A stretch of DNA of 64,000 nucleotides from Kitasatospora aureofaciens (GCF_001188955.3 NZ_JPRF03000022.1:92935-156934); one strand, 5' to 3'; counted from the first letter of the stretch, positions 21,941 through 34,364 are shown. The notes: generated from the sequence alone by a model not told the origin. Program-made: numbers and translations.

Positions 21941-22744
21941 TCACTGCACCCGGCGGTACCACCGCCGGTGCACCAGCGGCTCCACGCACAGCACGGCGCC
22001 GCCCGCGACCGCGCCGACCAGCAGGCCGGACGCGCCGCCGCCGTTGAGCACCGCGCCGAGACAGCCGGCGGCGACCGCGAGGGGGCGCAGCAGGGTCAGC
22101 GGGCCGAGGCCGATGACCATCGCGAGTGTGCCGGCGCGGAACGGCAGGGTGAAGTAGGCGGCGAGGGAGAGGAGTACGGCGGCGGCGTAGGGGATGAGCG
22201 GGAGCAGGAATCCGTTGCCACCGGCGGCCAGGGTGGCGTAGGTCCGGGCGTGGTCGGGGGCCGTCAGCAGGAGCATGACGGCGGTCAGCGCGGAGGCGAG
22301 CAGCAGCAGGGCTCCGACGGCCGTCCCGCGCAGGGCGGCCCGGACGGCAGGCCGGTGCTTGCCGGTGGCGGCCAGCCAGCGGACCAGGTAGCCGAGGCCG
22401 CATCCGATGTCGACCAGGCGGTACGGCCCGGGCTGTCCGGTGGCCGTCCGGATCGCGGTGAAGAGCGGGCCGAGTACGTGGACCAGGCGTTCGCCGATGC
22501 GGAGTTCCTCGCTCAGCTGCTGGAGTTCGGTGTGCACGCTGATCAGCAGGCCGTCCACGGCGTCGGGGTCGAGTACGCCGTCCCCGTCGACGGGCAGTCC
22601 GCCGACGATCCGGGCCGCGCGTTCGTCCCCGCTCGCGCGCAGTTGCCGGACGACATCGGCGCGCCGGACCGGGAGCCGCCGGCCGTTGCGCGGCTCCACG
22701 GCCGTGATCAGGTCGGATATCTCGAGGTGACGCACGCGGTGCAC
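21941..22744 (-). CDS. chimeric protein: methyltransferase N-terminus fused to membrane domain
   Basis: 267-residue reading frame beginning at GTG 22744. Residues 1 to about 131 look like the start of a SAM-dependent methyltransferase and end in motif I (LVDIGCGLGYLVRWLAATG). The methyltransferase then stops: motifs II-VI are absent. The remaining ~135 residues are several hydrophobic helices (for example AVGALLLLASALTAVMLLL and AAVLLSLAAYFTLPF). Such a join suggests a deletion that fused a truncated methyltransferase gene to a neighbouring membrane-protein gene. The frame is open throughout. Methyltransfer is unlikely. It may be a decaying gene or a novel membrane protein. Confidence 0.6.
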   Translation of the reverse strand: MHRVRHLEISDLITAVEPRNGRRLPVRRADVVRQLRASGDERAARIVGGLPVDGDGVLDPDAVDGLLISVHTELQQLSEELRIGERLVHVLGPLFTAIRTATGQPGPYRLVDIGCGLGYLVRWLAATGKHRPAVRAALRGTAVGALLLLASALTAVMLLLTAPDHARTYATLAAGGNGFLLPLIPYAAAVLLSLAAYFTLPFRAGTLAMVIGLGPLTLLRPLAVAAGCLGAVLNGGGASGLLVGAVAGGAVLCVEPLVHRRWYRRVQ

Positions 22745-22820
22745 TTTAGGGGACGGCTACGGGGGCGGGGCGTAATGCCGGTGAGCGGGGGCGGGCGGGC
22801 GTGATAGACCAGACGGCACT

Positions 22821-23345
22821 ATGAATATCTGCGTCTTCTGCTCCGCGTACTCGCTCGACGACCGTTACTCCGCCCCCGCCGCCGAGTTCGCCCGGCTCCT
22901 CGGCGAGGGTGGCCACACCCTGGTGTGGGGAGGCTCGAACGCCGGACTGATGGGTCTGCTCGCCGACGAGGTGAAGGCGGCGGGCGGGCGGCTCGTCGGG
23001 GTGATGGTCGAGATGCTGAAGCACAAGGGGTACGTCGGCGCCGACGAGCTGGTGGTGACCCGCGACCTCGCCGAGCGGAAGGCGGAGCTGGCGGCCCGCG
23101 CGGACGCCATCGTCGTCCTGGTCGGCGGGATGGGCACCATGGACGAGGTCACCGAGGTGGTGGAGCTCAAGAAGCACGGGATGTTCGACAAGCCGGTCGT
23201 CGTCCTGGACACCGAGGGCTTCTACTCGGGGCTGCGCACCCAGCTGGAGCGGATGGACGCCGAGGGCTTCCTGCCGCGCCCGCTCACCGAGCTGATCACC
23301 TTCGCCGACACGCCCGCCGAGGTGTTCGCGCAGCTCAAGGCCTGA
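22821..23345 (+). CDS. LOG-family nucleotide hydrolase (TIGR00730)
   Basis: 174-residue Rossmann-like protein of the lysine-decarboxylase-like/LOG family, whose characterised members remove ribose 5-phosphate from cytokinin nucleotides or AMP. It has VWGGSNAGLMGLLADE near residue 35 and the family signature GGMGTMDEVTE near residue 97. ATG 22821 lacks a clear ribosome-binding site and could be leaderless. It is 13 bases upstream of an SDR gene. The physiological substrate in this organism is unknown. Confidence 0.9.
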   Translation: MNICVFCSAYSLDDRYSAPAAEFARLLGEGGHTLVWGGSNAGLMGLLADEVKAAGGRLVGVMVEMLKHKGYVGADELVVTRDLAERKAELAARADAIVVLVGGMGTMDEVTEVVELKKHGMFDKPVVVLDTEGFYSGLRTQLERMDAEGFLPRPLTELITFADTPAEVFAQLKA

Positions 23346-23358
23346 GAGGATCGGATCC

Positions 23359-24057
23359 ATGGCTGCACATCTGATCACCGGCGCCGGTTCCGGCATCGGC
23401 GCCGCCCTGACCGAGAAGCTCGCCGAGCGCGGGGACGAGCTCTGGCTGCTCGCCCGTGACGCCCGCCGGGCCGCCGAACTGCGCGACCGCTTCCCGGGCG
23501 CCAACACCCTGGTCGGGGACCTCGGCGACCCGGGCAAGCTGTCCTGGGCGTTCGGGCACCAGGCGCTGCCCGTCACCCTCGACTCGCTGCTGCACGTCGC
23601 GGGCACGGTCGAGCTGGGGCCGGTCGGCGACCTGCCGGTGAAGGCCTGGCAGGAGACGCTGAACGTCAACCTGCTCGCGCCCGCCGAACTGACCCGTCTG
23701 CTGCTGCCCTCGCTGCGGCAGTCCAAGGGCCACGTGGTGTTCGTCAACTCCGGCGCCGGCCTCACCGCCCACGCCGAGTGGTCGGCGTACGCGGCCAGCA
23801 AGCACGGTCTGAAGGCGCTCGCCGACGCGCTGCGCCAGGAGGAGCACGCGAACGGCGTGCGGGTCACCTCGGTCTACCCGGGCCGCACCGCCACCGCCAT
23901 GCAGGCCAAGGTGCACCAGCAGGAGGGCAAGGAGTACGACGCCAGCCGCTGGATCGAGCCGGCATCCGTGGCCAAGGCGATCATCGCCGCCCTGGACGCC
24001 TCCCGGGACGCCGAGATCACGGAGATCACCGTCCGCCCGGGGCCCGGCGCGCGGTGA
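23359..24057 (+). CDS. SDR family oxidoreductase
   Basis: 232-residue classical short-chain dehydrogenase. The dinucleotide loop TGAGSGIG is near residue 7, there is a VAGTVELGP segment in place of NNAG, and the catalytic YAASK motif lies around residue 142 preceded by a Ser (FVNSGAGL). ATG 23359 follows AGAGGATC, 13 bases after the LOG gene, so the two probably form an operon. A strong hairpin (24158-24185) closes it. The substrate is not predictable. Confidence 0.9.
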   Translation: MAAHLITGAGSGIGAALTEKLAERGDELWLLARDARRAAELRDRFPGANTLVGDLGDPGKLSWAFGHQALPVTLDSLLHVAGTVELGPVGDLPVKAWQETLNVNLLAPAELTRLLLPSLRQSKGHVVFVNSGAGLTAHAEWSAYAASKHGLKALADALRQEEHANGVRVTSVYPGRTATAMQAKVHQQEGKEYDASRWIEPASVAKAIIAALDASRDAEITEITVRPGPGAR

Positions 24058-24157
24058 GGGGCAGAACCGACCCCTCGACTCCGTCCACCCGGTGATCTCC
24101 ATCGACCGCGTGCACATGAAGGTCCGCGAAGACCGGGTCCAAAACCCGTTCTCGTGG

Positions 24158-24185
24158 GGGGTGGGCCCGGTAGCGGGCCCACCCC
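24158..24185. terminator. hairpin between the SDR gene and the NRPS cluster
   Basis: Perfect 12-base arms (24158-24169 and 24174-24185) around tetraloop GTAG. It separates core genes on the left from the NRPS cluster on the right. Confidence 0.75.
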
Positions 24186-24648
24186 GGCCGCCTCGCCCTG
24201 ATCGGCTGCATCATCTCGGGACACCACCGCTCATCCCGCTCGCCCCGCTCAACCCCCTCCTCCGTTACGGGAGTATTTCGGGCGAAGCGCCAAGTCGATC
24301 ACGAGAGCAGCGGCCGCCGAGGGACCGTGACCGACGTTCCCATGCATCTCTGAATAAGCATCAATTATGGTCACTAAAGGCAAAGTTCAGAGTTTGAAAT
24401 TCGACAGGGCGGGGAACGCGAGCTTAGCTCCCGGTTGTGACGGATGGTGGTCAAAGGGGCTTGCGCGGTGCCCTGGGACGGGCGAAGATGGTCAGGTCCC
24501 CGACAGGGCGACGGAGGGGCACCGTCGCGATGCGATTCCGCGTCGTCCCCTTTCCCGCTTTTCGGGCCGACCGGATCAGTGAGGGCCCTCGTTTCCCTTC
24601 AGAACCAGCGATCCCTCTTCGTTTGGCAAGCCCGTTGGGAGTAGTCGC
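24186..24648 (+). other. upstream region of the NRPS cluster, locally AT-richer
   Basis: 463 bases without a supported gene. The stretch about 24345-24400 is clearly AT-richer than the surroundings (TAAGCATCAATTATGG, AAAGTTCAGAGTTTGAAATTC), which fits a promoter/control region or imported DNA. Short open frames exist (for example from the ATG at 24367) but lack a ribosome-binding site and the GC3 bias of genes here. The end of the region supplies GGGAG before the GTG at 24649. Confidence 0.45.
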
Positions 24649-26037
24649 GTGATCCAGGCATCGCTGACCCAGCAGCGATTGTGGTTCCTAAATCAGTTGG
24701 AAGAATCCAATGGCACCTGGAACGTCCCCGTCGCGGTGCGGCTGCGCGGTCCCGTGGACCACGATGCGCTGACAACGGCCTTACGGAGAACGGTCATCCG
24801 GCAGAGCACGCTGCGGACGGTGTTCGTCGACGTGGGTGGCGTTCCCTGGCAGCGGATCCTGGAGCCGAGCGAGGTGCACGTCCCGCTGGAGATTCTCACG
24901 GCGCCGGCCACCCGTTCCGAGTTGGCCGAGCGGCTGACCGCCGAGTCCCTTCGCGGTTTCCATCTGGCCGAGGAACTCCCCTTACGCGCACGGCTCTTCA
25001 TTCTCGGGCCACAGGATCACGTCCTGCTCCTGGTAATGCACCACATCGCGATGGACGGATGGTCCCTGGGGCCGCTCTTCCGCGACATGTCGGCCGCTTA
25101 TCGCGCCGCGATCGAGGGGCGGGAGCCCTTGTGGGAACCCCTCCCGGTCGAGTACACCGACTACGCGGAATGGCAGCGCGAACTGCTCGGGCAGGCGTCG
25201 GACCCGAATAGTCTCATCAGCCGCCAACTCCTGTACTGGAAAGGGTCGCTCGCCGGAATTCCGGACGAGATCCCCCTGCCTTTCGACCGCCGGCGTCCGG
25301 CGGTCCCCTCGCGCCACGGCGCCGTCGTCCCTCTGCACCTGGACGCGGAGCTGCACGAGTCGTTGGCCGCGATGGCCAAGCGGGCCGGTGCCAGCCCCTT
25401 CATGGTGTTCCACGCCGCCCTGGCGGCGACGCTGACCCGCCTCGGCGCCGGACACGACATTCCCATCGCGGTCCCCACCGCCGGCCGCGTCGACGAGGCC
25501 CTGGACGACCTGGTCGGATTCTTCATCAACACGCTCGTGGTGAGAGCGGACACCTCCGGCGACCCGACCTTCGAGGAGTTGCTGACCCGGGTCCGGGACG
25601 CCGCCCTGGGGGCCTTCAGCCATCAGGACGTGCCGTTCGACCGGCTGGTCGAGGAGCTGAACCCGCGTCGCTCACTGTCCCGGCAGGCCTTCTTCCAGGT
25701 CGTGCTCGACGTGACCGAGAAGGGTGACTCCACCCTCCGCCTGCCGGGTGTGGAATGCCTGGACCAACCCGTCGAATTCCCCGTCGTGCGCTTCGACATG
25801 TGGCTCGGTCTGACCGAGCTGAAGGGTCCGGACGGGGAGTGCCGAGGAGTCGTCGGAGAACTGCTGTACAGCACCGACCTCTTCGATCGCGCCACCATGC
25901 AGAACCTCGTGGAGAAGTTCCTCGCGCTGTTGCGGGCCGCCGCGGCCGAGCCGGAGCTCCGGCTGACGTCGATGAACTCCCCGCGAAAGCTCAGAGCCGT
26001 TCAGAGGAAACCGGTCAAACTCCAGCCGACAACGTAG
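24649..26037 (+). CDS. free-standing NRPS condensation domain
   Basis: 462-residue single condensation domain. The opening SLTQQRLWFLNQLE is C1, the catalytic HHIAMDG (His131-His132) is intact, and later motifs include VGFFINTLVVRAD and HQDVPFDRLVEELNP. It should form an amide (or ester) bond between two carrier-bound units, or release a product with a free amine. GTG 24649 follows GGGAG. It contains two TTA codons (24781 and 24982), rare in this genome, so translation may depend on the bldA tRNA. It is the first gene of the cluster and could join the NRPS1 and NRPS2 products, since NRPS2 begins without a C domain. That assignment is inferred. Confidence 0.93.
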   Translation: MIQASLTQQRLWFLNQLEESNGTWNVPVAVRLRGPVDHDALTTALRRTVIRQSTLRTVFVDVGGVPWQRILEPSEVHVPLEILTAPATRSELAERLTAESLRGFHLAEELPLRARLFILGPQDHVLLLVMHHIAMDGWSLGPLFRDMSAAYRAAIEGREPLWEPLPVEYTDYAEWQRELLGQASDPNSLISRQLLYWKGSLAGIPDEIPLPFDRRRPAVPSRHGAVVPLHLDAELHESLAAMAKRAGASPFMVFHAALAATLTRLGAGHDIPIAVPTAGRVDEALDDLVGFFINTLVVRADTSGDPTFEELLTRVRDAALGAFSHQDVPFDRLVEELNPRRSLSRQAFFQVVLDVTEKGDSTLRLPGVECLDQPVEFPVVRFDMWLGLTELKGPDGECRGVVGELLYSTDLFDRATMQNLVEKFLALLRAAAAEPELRLTSMNSPRKLRAVQRKPVKLQPTT

Positions 26038-26067
26038 TCCACCACCGATCCCCGGGGGAAAACCATC

Positions 26068-26883
26068 GTGATCGACGTGACAAGGGTTCCGGAAGCCGCG
26101 ACGCCAGAGACCGCCAAGAGCGTCTACGAGCGGGAGGGCTGGCTACTGGCGCCGCACACCCTGGACGCGGAACTCGTCGCGGGCATCACCGCCCGCATCG
26201 AGGAACTGAGCGCGCAGGAGCGGCCCGAGGCGGTGTACGAGAAGGGCACCCGCACCTTACGGGCCATCCACGGCTGTCATCTGTTCGACGACCTCTGCCG
26301 GCGGCTCGTGCGGCTGCCCGCGCTGCTCGGACTCGCCGAGGAACTGCTCGGTGAGCCGGTGTACGTGTACCAGTTCAAGGTCAACATGAAGCAGCCGAGG
26401 GAGGGCGTCGCCTGGCCCTGGCACCAGGACTACTCCTTCTGGCACCACGAGGACGGAATGGTCGCCGACAAGGCGGTCAACATCGCGATCCACCTCGACG
26501 AGGTGCACGCGAAGAACGGTCCGCTGCAGATCGTGCCGCGCACCCATCACCTGGGCCTGCTCGACAAGGAGCCGAGCGGGGGCGGGGGCGACTGGCGCAA
26601 CCACGTCTCGGCGGACCTGGAGTACACGGTTCCCGACCAGGTCGCCGACGACCTCGTGGGCGAGTACGGCCTCATGCACGCCACCGGCCCGAAGGGGGCG
26701 ATCTACGCCTTCCATCCGACGCTGGTCCACTCGTCCACCGACAACCTCTCGGACGACCGCCGGGCCCTGCTCCTGGTGACGTACAACGCCGTCAGCAACG
26801 CCCCCGAGCGGCTGAGCCGGCCCGAGTTCCTCGTGAGCAGGGACACCACCCCACTGACCCCGGTGGCGGCGAACACCCTCTGA
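26068..26883 (+). CDS. PhyH-type Fe(II)/2-oxoglutarate dioxygenase
   Basis: 271-residue phytanoyl-CoA-dioxygenase-family oxygenase. The iron triad can be read as His119-x-Asp121 (WPWHQDYSFW) and His221 (FHPTLVHSS), with a distal Arg for 2-oxoglutarate (DDRRALLLV). Family members hydroxylate, and some halogenate or desaturate, amino acids and other building blocks. The HxD form argues for hydroxylation rather than halogenation. GTG 26068 lies 30 bases after the C-domain gene behind GGGGGAA. One TTA codon occurs at 26257. The substrate is unknown. A free amino acid precursor or the peptide are both possible. Confidence 0.9.
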   Translation: MIDVTRVPEAATPETAKSVYEREGWLLAPHTLDAELVAGITARIEELSAQERPEAVYEKGTRTLRAIHGCHLFDDLCRRLVRLPALLGLAEELLGEPVYVYQFKVNMKQPREGVAWPWHQDYSFWHHEDGMVADKAVNIAIHLDEVHAKNGPLQIVPRTHHLGLLDKEPSGGGGDWRNHVSADLEYTVPDQVADDLVGEYGLMHATGPKGAIYAFHPTLVHSSTDNLSDDRRALLLVTYNAVSNAPERLSRPEFLVSRDTTPLTPVAANTL

Positions 26884-27132
26884 CCGGCGATGGGCGCGGC
26901 AGCGTCCGACCGCCGTCGCGCGTGCTCCCTTCCGGCGGCGCGCCCGTCCCCCGCGCACTTCCCGCGTTCCGACACACCGTCAACGCCGCGCGTTCCCGCG
27001 TACCGATTCCGATCGGCCCGGATTCCCGACATCGGTGAGCAGCCTCACGGTGCTGCTTCCGCCGTGCCCGGAGCCGGGTCGGAATCCGCGCGCCCTGCGG
27101 CGAACCAAGCCAGAGGAAGGAGTGAAAGTCAC

Positions 27133-27731
27133 ATGCTTGACGCCGAGGTGTACCGCGACGATCTGGTCCGGTTGGGCCTGCACAAGATCGCGCACCAGGA
27201 CGAGAGCCTGATCGATCACATGTTCCGAGTCTGCTCCATCCTGCAGGACATGAAGGCGAAGGAGCAGGTCTGCGTCGCCGGGCTGTTCCATGGCGTCTAC
27301 GGCACGGAGGGACTGCACAACGACGACGTCGAGTCCATTCCGGACCACAGGCGCGCCGAGGTCCGGAGGGTCATCGGCCCCGAGATCGAGCAGATGATCT
27401 TCAATTTCTCCGTCATGAGCTACGCGTCGCTGGGGAAGAGCTTCCGCAACGTGATGCGCCCGAAGGGCGTCCCGGAGCTCAAGGACCGGCGCACCGGCGA
27501 GGACATCCCGCTGGAGCGGGAGCAGTTCCTGGACCTCCTGCGCATGAAGCTGGGCGATGTCCTGGCGCACCTTCCCCAGCAGGTCGGCCACACCGTCCTC
27601 GACGTGCCGACGGAGTACGCGGGTTTCTGGAAGACCGCCGCCGAATGGCTGGGCCCCGACGCGATCAGCACCTGGAACAAGACCACGAGCATCACCGGAG
27701 GGCAACTGTGGATCGACCCGGAGGAGATCTG

Positions 27732-27732
<1 letters not shown>
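27133..27732 (+). CDS. DUF6817/HD-like protein
   Basis: 199-residue protein that I place by eye in the DUF6817 group, with an HD-phosphohydrolase-like layout. Histidines 21 and 29 lie in the first helix region (IAHQDESLIDHMFRV), and His53 in AGLFHGVYGTEG stands where HD enzymes have His-Asp, here His-Gly. These could bind metal. No enzyme activity is assigned to the family to my knowledge. ATG 27133 has a strong AGGAAGGAG site. The stop overlaps the NRPS1 start (TGATG), so it is translationally coupled to the Asp-loading synthetase and is probably a dedicated cluster enzyme. Hypothesis: a metal-dependent tailoring oxygenase or hydrolase. Confidence 0.7.
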
Positions 27733-30835
<3,103 letters not shown>

Positions 30836-30839
<4 letters not shown>

Positions 30840-31849
30840 TGAGCCAGAAGACGTCGCCGCTCGCCGGCACGCGCCGCACCCGCAAGCCCGTCTCGGCCCG
30901 TGCCGAGGCCCTGGTCGCGGTGGAGCCACTGTTCGAAGGAACCCGGATGGTCTCCTGTACCCCGACGGTCGCCCTGCTCGACGCGCGGGAATGGCTGGCC
31001 GGTTCGGGCACCATGCTCCGGCGGCTGCGCGATGAGCACGGCGCCGTCCTGCTCCGGGGATTCAGCCCGCTGGACGCGGACGGGCTCGGAGAGCTCGCCA
31101 CGGCGATGTCGGGGGGCCTGCTCGACTACAACAACCGTTCCACCCCGCGGACTCGGGTCAGCGGCAACGTGTTCACCTCGACCGAGTACCCGGCCGACCA
31201 GACCATCCCGCTGCACAACGAGATGTCGTACACGGACGCGTGGCCGGACACGCTGTTCTTCGCCTGCGTGGTCCCGGCCGAGGAGGGCGGCGAGACGCCG
31301 TTCGCCGACAGCGCCCGGGTGTACGACCGGGTGCCGGCCGGGATCAGGGAGCGCTTCGAGCGGCACGGGGTCATGTACGTGCGCAACTTCGGCCACGGCG
31401 TGGACCTGAGCTGGCAGGAGGCGTTCCAGTCCGAGGACCGCGACGAGGTCGACGCCTACTGCCGCGAGCACGGCATGCAGACCGAGTGGCTGGGCGGCGA
31501 TCGGCTCCGCACCCGGCACGTGGTCCAGGCGACCACGGTGTCCCGGACGACCGGGCGGAAGGTCTGGTTCAACCAGGCCCACCTGTTCCACGTCAGCTCG
31601 CTTCCCGGCGGTGTCGAGAAGGTGCTGCGCGAGAGCTTCGCCGAGGACGAGTTGCCGCGCAACGCCCTGTACGGGGACGGCAGTCCGCTCGACCCGGCCG
31701 ACCTGGCCGGGATCCGCGCGGCGTACGCGGCCGAGGAGATCGCGTTCCCCTGGCAGAGCGGTGACATCGTGATCATCGACAACGAGCAGTTCGCGCACGG
31801 GCGCAGGCCCTACTCCGGCACCCGGTCGACGCTGGTGGCGATGGCATGA
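30836..31849 (+). CDS. SyrP-like aspartyl beta-hydroxylase (TauD/TfdA superfamily)
   Basis: 337-residue Fe(II)/2-oxoglutarate dioxygenase. The motif TEYPADQTIPLHNEMSYTD contains iron ligands His127 and Glu129. The distal His321 lies in EQFAHGRRPYSG, and an Arg follows for 2-oxoglutarate. The segment STPRTRVSGNVFTSTEYPADQ closely resembles SyrP of the syringomycin pathway, which hydroxylates carrier-bound aspartate. The start is ATG 30836 or 30839, overlapping the NRPS1 stop. Sitting directly after an Asp-type NRPS it most likely makes 3-hydroxy-aspartate. The stereochemistry is unknown. Confidence 0.9.
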
Positions 31850-33132
31850 CCGACTCCCTCCTCTTCGACGCGGTCCGCGAGGAGATCGCGTACGCCTTCG
31901 AGAACACTGCGTTCTTCCGCAAGCACATGGAGGCCAACGGCCTGCGGCCGGAGGACATCCGGAGCCTGGCGGACTTCCGGCGGATCCCGCCCACCTCCAA
32001 GGGGCACTACCGCCGCGGCTTCCCGGCCGGCGTGCTCGCCAAGGGGTACACCCTCACCTCGCCGAACGTCATGCGCTTCCAGAGCTCCGGCACCTCCGGT
32101 GAGCGCCTGAACAGCGCCATCATGTCCTATGACCTGGCGCGTCGGCAGGCCACCGGGTTCGGCGTCCACCGGGGGTTCGACGGTCTGTGGCAGCCCGGAA
32201 GCCGGCCCCGGCTCTGCCGGTTCGCCCCGCCGAACTGTTCGGACGTCGAGTGCGCCACCGGGTTCTCCACCATGGAGGACCGCATCCTCGCGGACGGCAC
32301 CCTGGTCCTGACGGTCGCCCACGACCTGCTGGCGACGCCGGAATGGCAGATCGTCAAGGCGCTCGACGAGATCGAGCAGTACCAGCCCGACCTGCTGGTG
32401 GTGGACCCGACGCACTTCGCCTTCCTGACCCGCTGGGCGCGCCGGCTCGGGCGGAAGATCACCTCGCCGCGCAAACTGCACATGGTGTGCGGGTACACCC
32501 TCATGACCCGCGTCGCGCGGCGCCAGATCGAGGAGTTCATGGGGCCGGAGGTGCCGATCGGCGACATGATCGGGATGTCCGAGCTCGGCTACCTGGGATT
32601 CCAGTGCCACCTCGGGCAGCGTCACATCAACGACCGTGAGTTCTACCCGGAGTTCGTCCGTGACGACCGGCCCGTCGAGAACGGCGAGATGGGCGAGCTG
32701 TACGTCACCACGATCGACGACGGGCTGATCCCGCGCATCCGCTACGCCACCGGCGACTGGTTCACGCCGACGGGTGAGGCCTGCCCGTGCGGCTCCGATC
32801 TGCCGGTGGTGCGGATCGAGGGCCGCGGCACCCACATGGTGCGGCTGCGTGACGGGCGGGTCGTCACCCCCGGTGCCGTGGACGCCGTGGTCGGCGACGC
32901 GCCCTGGCTCGACCTCTACAAGCTGGAGCAGGGCGAGGACGGCGACTGCACGTTCCGCTACCTCCCCAACGACACGGCGCGGCCCGGTGACGAGGCCGCG
33001 CTCGAAGCCCGTCTCGCCGAGACGCTGGCGCCGAACCGGGTCCGCCTGGAGTCCGTGGGCTACGTCTCCTGCGAACGCAGCGGGAAGTTCCAGTCGTGTG
33101 TTTCCCACCTCTCCGCGGAAGGTGCCCGATGA
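31846..33132 (+). CDS. PaaK-like adenylate-forming enzyme (phenylacetate-CoA ligase family)
   Basis: 428-residue ANL-superfamily enzyme of the PaaK/coenzyme F390 synthetase branch. The P-loop-like [12 protein letters not shown] occurs near residue 80, a GMSELGY segment near residue 245 is the YGMSE-type A5 motif, and RIRYATGDW is the A7-like hinge region. Two or more cysteines in [11 protein letters not shown] and ACPCGSDLP may bind zinc, as in some PaaK relatives. ATG 31846 overlaps the preceding stop. In a biosynthetic cluster it would activate a carboxylic acid as an acyl adenylate for transfer to CoA, a carrier protein, an amine or a sulfur donor. Acceptor and substrate are unknown. Confidence 0.85.
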   Translation: MTDSLLFDAVREEIAYAFENTAFFRKHMEANGLRPEDIRSLADFRRIPPTSKGHYRRGFPAGVLAKGYTLTSPNVMRFQSSGTSGERLNSAIMSYDLARRQATGFGVHRGFDGLWQPGSRPRLCRFAPPNCSDVECATGFSTMEDRILADGTLVLTVAHDLLATPEWQIVKALDEIEQYQPDLLVVDPTHFAFLTRWARRLGRKITSPRKLHMVCGYTLMTRVARRQIEEFMGPEVPIGDMIGMSELGYLGFQCHLGQRHINDREFYPEFVRDDRPVENGEMGELYVTTIDDGLIPRIRYATGDWFTPTGEACPCGSDLPVVRIEGRGTHMVRLRDGRVVTPGAVDAVVGDAPWLDLYKLEQGEDGDCTFRYLPNDTARPGDEAALEARLAETLAPNRVRLESVGYVSCERSGKFQSCVSHLSAEGAR

Positions 33133-34364
33133 CCGCACGCAACGCCGTCCGGGACGACTTCCCGGTACTGCGGAGGGAGTTCGACGGTCAGTCGATCTCC
33201 TACCTCGACAACGCGGCGACGACCCTCAAGCCCCGCCCGGTCATCCGGGCCATCACCGAGTACTACGAGACCAACGGGGCCAACATCCACCGCGGGAAGC
33301 ACCGGCTCTCCGAGGAGGCCTCCGACGCGTACGAGGGCGCGCGGGTGGTGATCGCCCGGCACCTCGGCGCGGCCGCGAACGAGGTCGTGCTGCTGCGCAA
33401 CACCACCGAGGCGCTCAACCTGGTCGCCGGCGGCCTGGACCTGCCCCCGGACGCGCGCGTGGTCGGCTGCCTGGACGCTCACCACTCCCAGCTGCTGCCG
33501 TGGCGCCGGGTGGGGCAGCTCGAACTGACCAGGCTGGACGAGCACGGCCGACTCGACCGCGACCACTTCCGGACGCTGCTGCGCGGCCGTCCCCATGTGG
33601 TGGCGCTCACCCACTGCTCCAACGTCACGGGTGTCGTCCACCCGGTCGCGGAACTCGTCGCCGAGATCCGTGCCGCCTGCGACGCGGTCATCGTCCTCGA
33701 CGCCGCGCAGTCACTGCCGCACCAGCGCATCGACGTGCAGGAGCTGGACGTCGACTTCATGGCGTTCTCGATGCACAAGATGCTGGGCCCCACCGGCGTC
33801 GGCGTGCTGTTCGGCCGCAGCGAGCGGCTGGCGCGGTTGCGCCCCGCGTCCGTCGGCGGGGGCATGGTCGACTGGGTCGACCTCGACGGCAGCGTCGACC
33901 GGCGCATCCCCTACCGGTTCGAGGCGGGCACACCGGCGATCGCCTCGATCATCGGCAGCGCGGCGGCGATCCGCTACTTGGAGGCGCAGGACACGCCGGA
34001 GCGGCACCGGCACGCGCAGGAGCTCGGTGCTGCCCTGATCGGCGGGGCCGTCGCCCGTCCCGGGGTCCGCCTGATCGGTCCTCCCGACTCCACCGACCGG
34101 ATCGCGCTGGTGAGCCTGCGGCTCGACGACAGCATCCCGACCGGCGAGGTCGCCCGCCTGCTGAGCGACTCGTACGGCTACATGGTGCGCAGCGGGCACA
34201 TGTGCGCGCAGCCGCTGGTCAGCGGGATGGCCGGGGGCGAGGTCCTCCGCGTGGCGGCGTACCTCTACAACGACGTCTCGGAGATCGAGGGCTTCTACCA
34301 GGCGCTGGACGAGTTGGTGAGCTGGATCGCGCCGACGGCCGCGATGGAGGGGAAACTGGCATGA
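33129..34364 (+). CDS. SufS-like class V PLP enzyme (cysteine desulfurase family)
   Basis: 411-residue fold-type I PLP enzyme. The SufS-group pattern is clear: [14 protein letters not shown] at the N terminus, [17 protein letters not shown]-lysine Lys217 in [16 protein letters not shown], and Cys359 in [10 protein letters not shown], the catalytic position of SufS. With Cys present it could mobilise sulfur as a persulfide. Alternatively, as in other cluster-borne class V enzymes, it could do another C-S or beta-elimination reaction. It is a second desulfurase-like gene, distinct from the IscS-like gene at 18171, and no sufBCD or sufU partners are nearby. This argues for a pathway-specific role. 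It is translationally coupled on both sides. Confidence 0.88.
   Translation: MTARNAVRDDFPVLRREFDGQSISYLDNAATTLKPRPVIRAITEYYETNGANIHRGKHRLSEEASDAYEGARVVIARHLGAAANEVVLLRNTTEALNLVAGGLDLPPDARVVGCLDAHHSQLLPWRRVGQLELTRLDEHGRLDRDHFRTLLRGRPHVVALTHCSNVTGVVHPVAELVAEIRAACDAVIVLDAAQSLPHQRIDVQELDVDFMAFSMHKMLGPTGVGVLFGRSERLARLRPASVGGGMVDWVDLDGSVDRRIPYRFEAGTPAIASIIGSAAAIRYLEAQDTPERHRHAQELGAALIGGAVARPGVRLIGPPDSTDRIALVSLRLDDSIPTGEVARLLSDSYGYMVRSGHMCAQPLVSGMAGGEVLRVAAYLYNDVSEIEGFYQALDELVSWIAPTAAMEGKLA

Noticed and set aside
24126..24160. A CGGGT..ACCCG stem resembling a tRNA T-arm at the left edge of the cluster
   Set aside because: The loop lacks the TTCRANY consensus, and no acceptor, D or anticodon arms can be drawn. 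No tRNA gene or att site.
24367..24582. Possible 71-residue RiPP-type precursor (WW and Cys-containing) ahead of the NRPS cluster
   Set aside because: No ribosome-binding site, poor GC3 bias, a TTA codon, and no RiPP maturation enzyme in the cluster.
31846..33132. Assignment of the PaaK-like gene as a phenylacetate-CoA ligase for catabolism
   Set aside because: No paa genes are nearby and it is translationally coupled into the NRPS operon, so a biosynthetic role is more likely.
33129..34364. Assigning the SufS-like gene to Fe-S cluster assembly
   Set aside because: None of sufB, sufC, sufD or sufU is adjacent, and it is embedded in the NRPS operon.
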